From OMPR01 sp965183835 (lineage in GTDB: Bacteria; Pseudomonadota; Alphaproteobacteria; Rhodobacterales; Rhodobacteraceae), in contig CBCYME010000018.1 of NCBI GenBank assembly GCA_965183835.1, forward strand, positions 62,001 through 126,000: 64,000 nucleotides of DNA. The letters are read 5' to 3'. A program made the position numbers and the translations under genes. Positions 26,584 to 34,970 of the stretch are shown piece after piece (position 1 is the first letter of the stretch; each line of letters begins with the position of its first letter). The notes beneath the pieces were generated by a model that was given only the letters and a program-made list of their open reading frames with translations, was not told the DNA's origin and did not search any database.

Positions 26584-27534
26584 TCACTTGGTCGCTGCGT
26601 CGACAACCGGACGCCAGCTGCCTTCGTTGTCTGCCATCCATTTGGCCACAACGTCTTCAACTGAACCACCGTCCACGTCAATCTCGCCCATCATGGGCTG
26701 CTGTGCCTCGACGCTCAGTGCGTAGTTGGACAGGATTTCATAGGCCGCTGGCCATTTGTCCTGCATCCCAACCCAACCGGCTTTGAAAATCCGTGTTGGT
26801 GAGAAATCACAGTCATTGATCGCATTCGGGTTTGGACCCCATGCTGGGTCGTTGAAACACGCTTCTTCGCCAGCAGGCAGATCCACGAATTTCACGTCGT
26901 ACGCTGACATCGCCCAGTGTGGCTGCCAGAATGTGATCAACAGCGGCGATTTGCGGTCGGTAGAGGCGCGCAATTCTGCAATCAACGCCCCTTCTGATCC
27001 CGCTGGAACCGCTTTGAAGGGCAGCTCAAGACCGGTCATGCGATCGGCCCCGGGTGTGCCCCAGTCCGCAGGGTAATCCACCAAACGACCATTCGGAATG
27101 GTTTCGGCAGTGGCAAAATTCTGGGCGCAGTCTTTCAACGCTTCCCAAGCAGGCAGACCCGGGCACAGCTCGGCCACGTGCGCGGGGTAAGCGATGCCTT
27201 CTTTGGCATCCAGACCCAGATCCCCAATCTCTACCACGTTGCCTTCGGCGATTTTCTTAGCGTATTCATCCGAGACGTTGGACGACCAGATTTCCAGTGT
27301 CGCGTGGATGTCGCCATCCGCGATCGCCTGAAACTGGTTCATCATGCCCGCCGTCGCATATTCCACCTTGTAGCCAGCGGCCTTGAGCATCTCACCGGCA
27401 ACATGCGTGGTGATGTGCTGGCCCGTCCATTCATTGATCGCCAGTTTGATGGGTTCGTCCACGGCGCCCATATCAGCGGCATGAACGGATCCCGCCAGTG
27501 CAGTCAATGCGATTCCAAGGCTGAGTTTTTGCAT
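26584..27534 (-). CDS. Periplasmic quaternary-amine binding protein (OpuAC/TmoX-like)
   Basis: 316 residues with a signal peptide (first 19 residues, ending SVHA). The OpuAC fold is indicated by IKLAINEWTGQHI, LEIWSSNV, GRLVDYPADWGTPG and LLITFWQPHWAM. Several Trp residues are placed as expected for an aromatic cage binding a trimethylammonium group. It is the first gene of the three-gene transporter operon. A nested inverted repeat 75-115 bp upstream of its start may be an operator. Confidence 0.88.
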   Translation of the reverse strand: MQKLSLGIALTALAGSVHAADMGAVDEPIKLAINEWTGQHITTHVAGEMLKAAGYKVEYATAGMMNQFQAIADGDIHATLEIWSSNVSDEYAKKIAEGNVVEIGDLGLDAKEGIAYPAHVAELCPGLPAWEALKDCAQNFATAETIPNGRLVDYPADWGTPGADRMTGLELPFKAVPAGSEGALIAELRASTDRKSPLLITFWQPHWAMSAYDVKFVDLPAGEEACFNDPAWGPNPNAINDCDFSPTRIFKAGWVGMQDKWPAAYEILSNYALSVEAQQPMMGEIDVDGGSVEDVVAKWMADNEGSWRPVVDAATK

Positions 27535-27609
27535 TCTTAGGTACTCCCAGTTTTATATCTTTACGCCAACTTACCCCCCTTCCGGAGGGAGTGTCACGCG
27601 CTTACCCGT

Positions 27610-27648
27610 TTTCAGGTTGTTGATTGACCAGTCAATTACAGCCTGAAA
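27610..27648. promoter_or_regulatory. Nested inverted repeat upstream of the ABC operon, candidate BetI-type operator
   Basis: The core ATTGAC-CA-GTCAAT (27623-27636) is an inverted repeat that resembles the ATTGA…TCAAT operators known for the choline-responsive repressor BetI. Around it, TTTCAGG (27610-27616) and CCTGAAA (27642-27648) form an outer inverted repeat with nearly the same centre. It lies between the divergent binding-protein gene and the gene at 27775, so it could control either one. Confidence 0.4.
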
Positions 27649-27774
27649 CCACCTGTTTGTCGAGTTATTTCACACCCACCCCGCCGGTTTTCTAAAGTTT
27701 GCAAGGCCAGCAACGACTTGGCAGGGCAAAAAAACCCGAATAAGATCAGCTTAAAGACGCGGAGAACCCTGATC

Positions 27775-28359
27775 ATGACGCTTAGAATATTACGTTGCGG
27801 CCTTTTGGCGATTGCTACTGGCCTCTTCGGAACGGCGACCCTCGCCTCCCCCATTGATTGGAAAACCGTGCGCGGGTGGGACATTTCGTTTTACCCCGCA
27901 TCCGATGGCTGTCAGGCATTTGCCCTGTTCGAAGAAGACACCGCGTTCTTCATTGGCTTTGACAACTCCGATGGCGATTTGCTGCTCGACGTCACCCTTT
28001 TGGACAAAAAGTGGGCCTCGATCGAAAAGGGCACGGAATATGACATTGCGGTAAAGTTCGGTAACGAAAGCCCTTGGTCGCTTGAAATGGATGGATTGCG
28101 GACCGATGACTTTCCCGGCCTCAACATCGTGATCGACGCCCAATCCGACGAGGCAAAGCTGTTCATCCGTGAATTTCAAGGCGAAAGCTCTATGACGTGG
28201 TCTTATGCAGATACCACGCTGGGCCGATACACCCTCAAGGGATCGCGGGCTGCCTTTGAAGAAGTTATGAATTGCCAGAGATCCTATTTGGCAGCACGAA
28301 ACTCTCAGAGCGATCCTTTTGCGAAATCCAACAAAAAGGCGGATCCATTCGCTGACTAA
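27775..28359 (+). CDS. Secreted protein of unknown function
   Basis: 194 residues from ATG 27775; an in-frame upstream start would put charged residues before the signal peptide. The signal sequence (LRCGLLAIATGLFGTATLAS) is clear. The mature part contains two Cys and a DPFAKSNKKADPFAD tail, with a repeated DPFA motif. No family is recognised. It is divergent from the ABC operon. Confidence 0.65.
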   Translation: MTLRILRCGLLAIATGLFGTATLASPIDWKTVRGWDISFYPASDGCQAFALFEEDTAFFIGFDNSDGDLLLDVTLLDKKWASIEKGTEYDIAVKFGNESPWSLEMDGLRTDDFPGLNIVIDAQSDEAKLFIREFQGESSMTWSYADTTLGRYTLKGSRAAFEEVMNCQRSYLAARNSQSDPFAKSNKKADPFAD

Positions 28360-28431
28360 GTGCACGTGGCCTCAAACGTCTAAGCCCCCCAGTTTCAAAG
28401 GATCCCCCGCTTTGCTTTTCAAAACCTCATC

Positions 28432-28836
28432 ATGACCCCAGACGCAGCGCAGAATATTCTAAAGGCTCACTTCGCCGAATGGGTGCAGGCCTTGGATTTG
28501 ACAGTACTGGAAACGCAAACCGATCACGTGCTGATCCGTATGCCACTGGGCGATCACCTCAAGCGCATGGGGGGCATTGTTTCGGGGCAAGCCCTAGCCG
28601 CTTTGGCTGACACCACCATGGTTTTGTCGGCAGTGGCCCACAGCGGTGAATTCAAACCCTATGCCACGACAGATCTGCACACCCAGTTCATGCGACCCGG
28701 TGTCGGGACTGCAATCCTCTGCCGCGCCCAAGTTGTGCGCGCAGGTCGATCCTTGGTCTTTGCACGTGCAGATATGACCGAAGAAGACAGCGGTAAAATC
28801 GTTGCAACGGCAACCGCGACGTTCTTTGCGCCGTGA
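28432..28836 (+). CDS. PaaI-type hotdog thioesterase
   Basis: 134 residues. The hotdog core shows GGIVSGQALAALADTTMVL (helix with the catalytic-region Asp) and TTDLHTQFMRPGVG, both typical of PaaI/YdiI acyl-CoA thioesterases. It probably hydrolyses a small or aromatic acyl-CoA. The start has only a weak ribosome-binding site. The DNA glycosylase gene follows 57 bp downstream on the same strand. Confidence 0.82.
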   Translation: MTPDAAQNILKAHFAEWVQALDLTVLETQTDHVLIRMPLGDHLKRMGGIVSGQALAALADTTMVLSAVAHSGEFKPYATTDLHTQFMRPGVGTAILCRAQVVRAGRSLVFARADMTEEDSGKIVATATATFFAP

Positions 28837-28893
28837 TCCAACACTAACCCTGCTGGGACGCTTGCGCTGAATTCACTTCAAGGGGGACACCCA

Positions 28894-29556
28894 ATGCGCC
28901 ATTTTGATGATATTCTGGCCATTGCCGCAGAACGCCATGGCGGGCATGCGGCGCTTGAGGCAAAATTGTCCAAGCCCCTACCAATAACAGATCTGTTGGC
29001 CATCCCAGATGATCGCTGGCTATCCACCTTGACCAAATGCATCTTTCAGGCTGGGTTCAACTGGAAAGTTATCGAGGCAAAATGGGACGGGTTCGAAGCC
29101 GCCTTTGACCAGTTTGATGTGGGGCGGTGCGCCTTTATGGATGATGAGAAATTCGACGCCCCACTGCAAGACACTCGCATTGTCCGGAATGGCACCAAAA
29201 TCGCCACAGTGCGGGAAAACGCGGCCCTGCTGTTGGAATTGCGCCAAGCAGGTGGCATTGCGCAAACTCTCGGGGGATGGCCGTCGGACGACTATATTGG
29301 GCTGCTTGAGGTGTTGAAAAAGCGCGGATCCCGTCTTGGCGGAGCAACCGCGCAATATGCAATGCGGTTTAGTGGCCGGGACAGTTTCATCCTATCGCGC
29401 GATGTCGTCGCCCGCCTGATCGCAGAGAACGTCATAGACAAGCAGCCAGGGTCCAAGAAATCCATGGCGCAGGTGCAAGCTGCCTTTAACACATGGATGG
29501 AGCAATCAAACAGATCTCTCACGGAAATCAGCCGTGTTCTGGCACTGTCGGTCTAG
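28894..29556 (+). CDS. DNA-3-methyladenine glycosylase I-like protein
   Basis: 220 residues from ATG 28894 after AAGGGGGAC, a strong ribosome-binding site. Tag-family features: SKPLPITDLLAIPDDRWLS, KCIFQAGFNWKVIEAKWDGF and a helix-hairpin-helix-like segment. Such enzymes excise alkylated adenine from DNA. The four zinc-binding residues of E. coli Tag are not all evident, so a variant specificity is possible. Confidence 0.75.
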   Translation: MRHFDDILAIAAERHGGHAALEAKLSKPLPITDLLAIPDDRWLSTLTKCIFQAGFNWKVIEAKWDGFEAAFDQFDVGRCAFMDDEKFDAPLQDTRIVRNGTKIATVRENAALLLELRQAGGIAQTLGGWPSDDYIGLLEVLKKRGSRLGGATAQYAMRFSGRDSFILSRDVVARLIAENVIDKQPGSKKSMAQVQAAFNTWMEQSNRSLTEISRVLALSV

Positions 29557-29566
29557 GATTCCCTGT

Positions 29567-30247
29567 ATGAGTTTGCGTCTTCTTTTGCTGTTAGTGTCTT
29601 TGGCTGCTTGCGGACGCCCGTTGACAGACACCGAGGCCGATTTTGCACAGATCATCCATGGCGACCAGTTGGATCTGAAACGTACCCGCCTGGTCGAAGG
29701 CGCCCCTGTTGGAAGCGTCACGTTCAAACGCAAAGCGCGTCCTCGTGTGACCTGCCGCGAACGGATACTGCCCGCCGCAAAAGAAGAGATCGTCACCGCG
29801 TCGCCCGCCGCGGTTGCCCTGTTCAATCGTGTGTTTTTCACCAAAGACTGGTACACAGACAACTACCTGCCAGAATACCCCGATCGCCTGCATTTGATCG
29901 CCGCCATGTTGCTGGCGCACGAACTGACCCATGTGTGGCAATGGCAAAATCGAGACCGCACCGGCTATCACCCTTTGCGCGCGGCTGCCGAACACGGTAA
30001 AGACGACGATCCCTATCTGTTTGATTTAGCTGAGGCGCCCAACTTTCTGGACTATGGGTTTGAACAACAAGGCGCCATTGTCGAAGAATATGTCTGTTGC
30101 CGCGCCCTTGCGCCCACGGCCCCACGCACCCAACGCCTGCACACGATGTTGAAACAAGCCCTACCCGTACAGGATCTTCCACAATCGCGCGAGAACGACG
30201 TCCTGCTGCCTTGGAAAGACGCGAAACTGGAAGGGATTTGCGCTTAA
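29567..30247 (+). CDS. Putative lipoprotein with HExxH metallopeptidase motif
   Basis: 226 residues from ATG 29567, overlapping the end of the glycosylase gene frame only outside its coding part. The lipobox LAAC (residue Cys15 or so) marks a lipoprotein. The central HELTHVWQWQ has the HExxH zinc-binding signature, and a Glu-rich EEYVCC helix downstream could give the third ligand. No established family is recognised. It converges on the cytochrome gene, the two stop codons sharing TTAA at 30244-30247. Confidence 0.68.
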   Translation: MSLRLLLLLVSLAACGRPLTDTEADFAQIIHGDQLDLKRTRLVEGAPVGSVTFKRKARPRVTCRERILPAAKEEIVTASPAAVALFNRVFFTKDWYTDNYLPEYPDRLHLIAAMLLAHELTHVWQWQNRDRTGYHPLRAAAEHGKDDDPYLFDLAEAPNFLDYGFEQQGAIVEEYVCCRALAPTAPRTQRLHTMLKQALPVQDLPQSRENDVLLPWKDAKLEGICA

Positions 30248-30645
30248 GCCTCGACCTGAATGCTCTCTAAATAGGCCAACAAAGCAGCCAGTGTGCGTGG
30301 CGTCGGCGTCATCACCCCATCCACCTCGACGGGAACCTGTTCACCGCTTAGCAACGCGCCGAATTCGGGCATCGTCCGATCCCCACCACTGCCGTGTTGA
30401 TACCCGTCAATCTTGCTCAGCACCGTGGCACGTGGGAAAACCCCGTCATTGCGCAGGGCGATTTCCGACAGGTTCGGCGCATGCTGCCCTCCGCTCAGCG
30501 TGCCACCTTCACCGCGATAGCTGTGACATGCTGCGCAGTTTTCAACAAACAGAGCCTCGCCTTCTTTGGCGTCCGGCATGCTCTGCTGTGACGCACAGGC
30601 AGTGACGGTCGCAAGAGCTGAAAAGGCAAGAAAAATCCGGGTCAT
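30244..30645 (-). CDS. Lipoprotein cytochrome c, monohaem
   Basis: 133 residues from ATG 30645, with AAGGAATT upstream. The signal peptide ends in a lipobox (VTAC). CAACH binds haem c near the N-terminus, and Met in GDRTMPEFG is the likely distal ligand. The PNLSEIALR segment is typical of small class I cytochromes. It is presumably an electron carrier tethered to the periplasmic side of the inner membrane. No partner dehydrogenase is adjacent. Confidence 0.85.
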   Translation of the reverse strand: MTRIFLAFSALATVTACASQQSMPDAKEGEALFVENCAACHSYRGEGGTLSGGQHAPNLSEIALRNDGVFPRATVLSKIDGYQHGSGGDRTMPEFGALLSGEQVPVEVDGVMTPTPRTLAALLAYLESIQVEA

Positions 30646-30808
30646 AGCTAATTCCTTTTTCTCAAATTCATGAATGATCCTGCAGCGCCGCCAACACTTG
30701 AAATGACACCGCGTCGCATATGAACACTCAGGCTTGTACATCTTGGCCGAGAACGCAATGATCCAGATCATTGGCCAGAGAGCAGAGCAAAGGCAAGGGA
30801 TGAACAAG

Positions 30809-31246
30809 ATGACCGAATACGCAGTGATCATGCTGGTTGCCGGGATCGGCATTCCCGTTCTCGCGGCATTGAACGCCGCATTGGGCAAGCTGATCGGATC
30901 GCCCTTTGCTGCGGGTGTCGTGCTTTTTTCCGTGGCTTTGACCACAGCCATAGGCGTCATGCTAGTGATGTCTGACACGCAAGCCCTGACCAAGGTGGCA
31001 AGCGCCCCCAAACATTTGTTCTTTGCCGGCGCTCTGGTCGCGTTCTACGTCTTGTCCATCACCTATGTCGCGCCCCATTTCGGCATCGGAAACGCGGTGT
31101 TTTTTGTTCTGATCGGCCAGCTGATTTCGGCGGCTATTATTGACCACTTTGGGCTATTTGGCGCGCAGGTTACCCCCCTCACGCTGATGCGGGCGGGGGG
31201 TATAACGATCATGGCATTTGGCGTTTTCGTCACTCAGTTGGCCTAA
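30809..31246 (+). CDS. DMT-superfamily YdcZ-type membrane protein
   Basis: 145 residues from ATG 30809 (the sequence AAGGGA lies 8 nt upstream; an ATG at 30800 is also possible). Five hydrophobic helices with the LNAALGKLIGSPFAAG motif and an ISAAIIDHFGLFG motif point to the YdcZ (DUF606) half-size DMT transporters. The substrate is unknown. It converges on the Ldh gene, leaving only 6 bp between the stops. Confidence 0.82.
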   Translation: MTEYAVIMLVAGIGIPVLAALNAALGKLIGSPFAAGVVLFSVALTTAIGVMLVMSDTQALTKVASAPKHLFFAGALVAFYVLSITYVAPHFGIGNAVFFVLIGQLISAAIIDHFGLFGAQVTPLTLMRAGGITIMAFGVFVTQLA

Positions 31247-31252
31247 GCGACT

Positions 31253-32227
31253 TCAGCGCATGGCTGACAACTGTTCCCAAAGCGCGTCCGGAACCACAAC
31301 GGTTTCGGCCAATGTGCGCCCCTGCCCCGGCATCCGTGCGCCGTCGTCTTGTGTGACGCTTGCAGCGAGTTCCACCATGCGCGCCCCAAAATCGTCAGAG
31401 GCGCTAGGATCGATCAGCATATAGAACTGGCCCAGATCATGGGCCGAACCTTCGGGGGCTTTCAACGGTTTCACATCACGAGAGAAAACAGACCCCGTCA
31501 TCGCAGCCGCAAGAATTTCAGCCATCAGACCAAATCCCCAGCCTTTGTAGCCGCCCATAGATACCAGCGATCCGCCCAAGGCTGCGGCTGGATCAGTGGT
31601 TGGGTTTCCATCCACGTCCAAGGCCCACCCTTCGGGGATGCTTTGCCCTGCTGCTTTGGCCATGGTGATCTTACCCAGGGCCACCGTCGTCGTGGACTGG
31701 TCAAACTGCATCGCAACACCGCCCTGCCCATCCGGCACCGAAAATGCGATCGGGTTGGTGCCGATCACGCGGGTTTTCCCGCCCGGTGGCGCAACGATGG
31801 GCGATGCGTTGGTCATACCAAGCGCGATCAAACCCGCGCGCGCAATCTGGCCCGTAAAGAACCCAAGCGAGGTACAGGTGTGTGTGTGCCCAACGGCCAA
31901 GGCCGCCGTGCCGTTTTCCCGCGCTGCGGCCAAGGCTTCGGGCAGTGCTTTGGCAAATGCAGCCTGCGCAAAGCCGAGCTTGCCATCCACCCGAACAAAG
32001 CCGGGACGCTCACGCGCGACGACAGGCTCAACCGTTCCGTTTACACGCCCGGTCCGCAGTTGCTGGCAATAGCTTTCAAGATAGTAGAGACCGCAGATCT
32101 TGTTCCCCGTTGCTTCCGCTTCGACCACCGCTCGGGTCACTTCGGTCGCAATCCATTCATCCGCACCATGTGCTGTCAGAGCCCGCTGCGTCAGCGCGCC
32201 GATTTCAGCCAGTGTTACCTCAACCAT
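31253..32227 (-). CDS. Ldh-family NAD(P)-dependent oxidoreductase (malate/L-lactate dehydrogenase type 2)
   Basis: 324 residues from ATG 32227, preceded by GAAGAGGAGAC; the start overlaps the end of lolD. Family marks: HTHTCTSLGFFTGQIA near residue 110, NPIAFSVPDGQG, and GGYKGWGFGLMAEIL. These enzymes reduce or oxidise 2-oxo/2-hydroxy acids or delta-pyrroline carboxylates and are not related to classical LDH. Coupling to lolCD looks accidental from the functional point of view but is tight. Confidence 0.87.
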   Translation of the reverse strand: MVEVTLAEIGALTQRALTAHGADEWIATEVTRAVVEAEATGNKICGLYYLESYCQQLRTGRVNGTVEPVVARERPGFVRVDGKLGFAQAAFAKALPEALAAARENGTAALAVGHTHTCTSLGFFTGQIARAGLIALGMTNASPIVAPPGGKTRVIGTNPIAFSVPDGQGGVAMQFDQSTTTVALGKITMAKAAGQSIPEGWALDVDGNPTTDPAAALGGSLVSMGGYKGWGFGLMAEILAAAMTGSVFSRDVKPLKAPEGSAHDLGQFYMLIDPSASDDFGARMVELAASVTQDDGARMPGQGRTLAETVVVPDALWEQLSAMR

Positions 32228-32927
32228 CTGTTGTCTCCTCTTCAGACGCTGCAACAAGTGCGCCCGCTTCCAGCCGTACAACACGGTCCATCCGTGCTGC
32301 CAGCTCCATGTTATGTGTTGCGATCAGGGCCGACAGCCCTGTGCCTGACACCAAATCCATCAGCGCCCCGAACACTTGGTCCGAGGTTCCGGGATCCAGG
32401 TTGCCTGTCGGTTCATCGGCCAACAATAGCCGAGGTTCATTTGCCAAGGCGCGACAGAATGCGACACGTTGCTGCTCTCCTCCGGACAAAGCAGCAGGGC
32501 GATGATGGGCGCGATCCGCCACGCCGACCTTGCCAAGCAGGTCCATCGCCCGCTTCACAGCCGCCGCTTCGGGAACGCCGTTGGCCAACTGAGGCAGTGT
32601 AATGTTTTCCAAAGCCGAGAATTCGGGCAACAGATGATGGAACTGATAGATGAACCCCACATCATTGCGGCGCACATTTGTTCGGGTCCGATCCCCTTTG
32701 CCAGTCATATCCTGACCAAGCATCTGAACCGCACCTGCGTCTGGCGTATCAAGTAGCCCCGCGATATGCAAAAGGGTGGACTTCCCGGCGCCGGAGGGCG
32801 CGACCAACGCCACAACCTCCCCCGCGTTTACAGTCAGATCGACGCCCTGCAACACGCGCACTTCACCCGGTGTGCCCTGATTATAGGTCTTGGTAATCCC
32901 GCTCAGGGTCAATGTTGGCTCACTCAT
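32220..32927 (-). CDS. lolD: Lipoprotein-releasing ABC ATPase LolD
   Basis: 235 residues with Walker A (SGAGKST), signature LSGGEQQRVAFCRAL, Walker B LLLADEPTGNLD and the IATHN H-loop. The Q-loop region VGFIYQFHHLLPEFSALEN is diagnostic for LolD. It overlaps lolC by 8 nt and the Ldh gene by 8 nt. It drives release of outer-membrane lipoproteins to LolA. Confidence 0.92.
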   Translation of the reverse strand: MSEPTLTLSGITKTYNQGTPGEVRVLQGVDLTVNAGEVVALVAPSGAGKSTLLHIAGLLDTPDAGAVQMLGQDMTGKGDRTRTNVRRNDVGFIYQFHHLLPEFSALENITLPQLANGVPEAAAVKRAMDLLGKVGVADRAHHRPAALSGGEQQRVAFCRALANEPRLLLADEPTGNLDPGTSDQVFGALMDLVSGTGLSALIATHNMELAARMDRVVRLEAGALVAASEEETTDG

Positions 32928-34206
32928 ACCGCAACGCCTCTACCGGGTTCAGGCGCGCCGCACGACGCGCAGGGAAATAGGTCACAAAGAACGACAGGCC
33001 AAGCGAAAGACCAACCGCTGACATCACATCCTCTAGGTGCAACTCGGCTGGCAAAGCGTAAATCCCACGGATGGACGGGTCCCAGACCCCGCCGCCCATG
33101 ACATAGTTCACAAACGAGAAAATCGGATCGATGTAGATCGCGAACAAACATCCCAGCACGACACCCATCGCCGTTCCGATGATCCCCGTGAACGCACCGC
33201 AGATAAAGAACACTCGCAGAATGGACCCTTCGCTTAGGCCAATTGTGCGCAGGATACCGATATCGCGCCCTTTATTTTTAACCAACATGATCAGCCCGGA
33301 AACGATATTCATCGCGGCAATCAAAACGAGGATCGACAGGATGATGAACATCACGTTGTCTTCGACTTCGAGCGCGCGCAAAAACCCACCCGACGCATCC
33401 ATCCACGTCCAAATCTGGGCGCGCTCGCCAGCCGCCTGCAAAATCTTCAAGGTCACCGCGCTCAGCGCCTCGGGGTCCGTCACCATGACTTCCAACTCAT
33501 CCGCGACCCCTTCGCGGTTGAAATAGCTCTGCGCCTCGGCAAAGGGCATGTAAACGCGCACGCGGTCGATATCATAGCGCCCGACGGAAAACACGTGCAC
33601 GACTTCATAAGCATTCACCCGCGGGCTGGTGCCAAACGCCGTCTTCACCCCGTTGGGCGATATCAGCTTGATCCGGTCCCCAACGGTCACACCCAGTTCA
33701 CGGGCGACGCCTGATCCGATCGAAACCCCCTCGCTGAACCGGGCCAGATTGCCATAAGAATCTTCGCTTTCCGCGATCCCCGGTAAAGAGTTCAAATCAT
33801 CGGCAGAAATGCCGAACACCTGAACCCCTGCATTGCGATTGCGATGGGCCGCCATGACTTGCCCTTTGACCAGCGGTGCCACACGAGTCACGCCGGGAAC
33901 TTCTGCCACGCGCGCGGCCATTGCGTCAAAATCAGCAATCGTTCTGTCAAAACGACCGGTTTCACTGACCTGCCCCGAATTATAGACGGTCACATGGGCG
34001 TTTGCGCCCAGAATGGTTCCAACAAACTCAGACCGGAACCCGGACCGGACCGCCAATGTGGCAATCAAGGCAAACACAGCCAAGGTTATCCCGATCAAAC
34101 TGATCCAGGTCATAACGCTTACACCACCTTCGGCACGACGGGCCCGCAGATATCGCCACGCGATCTTCCACTCAAAAGGGGCAAATGGGGCTGGAGATTT
34201 GGCCAT
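32920..34206 (-). CDS. lolC: Lipoprotein-releasing permease LolC/LolE
   Basis: 428 residues. An N-terminal helix (SVMTWISLIGITLAVFALI) precedes a large periplasmic domain, then three C-terminal helices in a FtsX-like domain (NIVSGLIMLVKNKGRDIGILRT, FPARRAARLNPVEALRYE). Only one such permease gene is present, as usual where a LolF-type single protein forms a homodimer. AGGAGC precedes the ATG. The window contains many lipobox proteins that this complex would sort. Confidence 0.9.
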   Translation of the reverse strand: MAKSPAPFAPFEWKIAWRYLRARRAEGGVSVMTWISLIGITLAVFALIATLAVRSGFRSEFVGTILGANAHVTVYNSGQVSETGRFDRTIADFDAMAARVAEVPGVTRVAPLVKGQVMAAHRNRNAGVQVFGISADDLNSLPGIAESEDSYGNLARFSEGVSIGSGVARELGVTVGDRIKLISPNGVKTAFGTSPRVNAYEVVHVFSVGRYDIDRVRVYMPFAEAQSYFNREGVADELEVMVTDPEALSAVTLKILQAAGERAQIWTWMDASGGFLRALEVEDNVMFIILSILVLIAAMNIVSGLIMLVKNKGRDIGILRTIGLSEGSILRVFFICGAFTGIIGTAMGVVLGCLFAIYIDPIFSFVNYVMGGGVWDPSIRGIYALPAELHLEDVMSAVGLSLGLSFFVTYFPARRAARLNPVEALRYE

Positions 34207-34541
34207 TTCGGCTCCTGCTCTTATTTGGCGCGGAGAGTGGGGTTATCGGGCACTGGGGTCAAGCCCATGCCACCGACCGAACATGCGGATCGGCAAGCCT
34301 GCGCCATGTAAATTCACCTCAGTTGGGTTTGGAATAACCCCCCCATACGGGATCCGGTCATCCGTTCGCGCCCTCTGTTTGTCGAGGCATTCGAAACAAT
34401 AAGGCAAAGCGACACCACATTGGCAGCAAATCGCCGCAATAATTAACCAAAGTTAACAAAAATTCATGACAAATTTTGAATCAAGCTGATCAAACTGTCA
34501 GCATGAAAAAACTGGGGGGCATCTGTGAAAGGGGTGTTCAA
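34207..34541. other. Divergent promoter region between lolC and a small gene
   Basis: 335 bp without a gene. The right part is AT-rich (34436-34500), which suits a promoter for the gene at 34542, and includes TTAACCAAAGTTAAC. The left part should hold the lolC promoter. No sigma-70 boxes could be fixed with confidence. Confidence 0.45.
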
Positions 34542-34913
34542 ATGGAACTGACACATACCAAACCAACAAGTCATCAGACCCGCTTCAAACAGCACGCATC
34601 GCACGGCCCTGCACAATTTGACTGCGAAACCGCAATCCTGCTGCGGGCCATCTTTCTACCGATATTTGAACGCGCCACCGGCTGGACAGGTCTGATCGAT
34701 ACCTTGCAGAGCAAAGGATACCACCTTGCCTTTCGCAGCGGCCTGTTGTGTCTCACGGATCAATCAAGTGGAACGCGGATATGTGGGCTGCGGTTCTTAG
34801 GTCTGCGCATGCAGGACCTCGTCGCCCGATTGGGTCGACCTTATGTTCTGGCGTATGCGGGACAATCAGCAGATGGAGAAGTGCTGCGCCATCCCCCACG
34901 CCGTATCGTCTAG
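34542..34913 (+). CDS. Small protein of unknown function
   Basis: 123 residues from ATG 34542, chosen because GAAAGGGG lies 8 nt upstream; an upstream ATG at 34503 lacks one. Basic N-terminal half, then RMQDLVARLGRPYVLAYAGQ near the end. No signal peptide, membrane segment or known family. It faces proS tail to tail. Confidence 0.6.
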   Translation: MELTHTKPTSHQTRFKQHASHGPAQFDCETAILLRAIFLPIFERATGWTGLIDTLQSKGYHLAFRSGLLCLTDQSSGTRICGLRFLGLRMQDLVARLGRPYVLAYAGQSADGEVLRHPPRRIV

Positions 34914-34921
34914 TCCAGAAC

Positions 34922-34951
34922 GCTTTGGCCAACCAAACGGTCAGCCAAAGC
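34922..34951. terminator. Hairpin between convergent genes (possible bidirectional terminator)
   Basis: GCTTTGGC (34922-34929) and GCCAAAGC (34944-34951) form a perfect 8-bp stem around a 14-nt loop, between the stop of the small gene and the stop of proS. No good T-run follows on either strand, so the role is uncertain. Confidence 0.35.
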
Positions 34952-34970
34952 CAAATTCATCGTAATTAGA

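Noticed and set aside
34443..34456. TTAACCAAAGTTAA upstream of the small gene at 34542, as a CtrA site
   Set aside because: CtrA sites need TTAA-N7-TTAA; here the spacer is 6, and the same 6-spacing pattern occurs at 61032-61045 across the betA stop codon, so it is probably chance.
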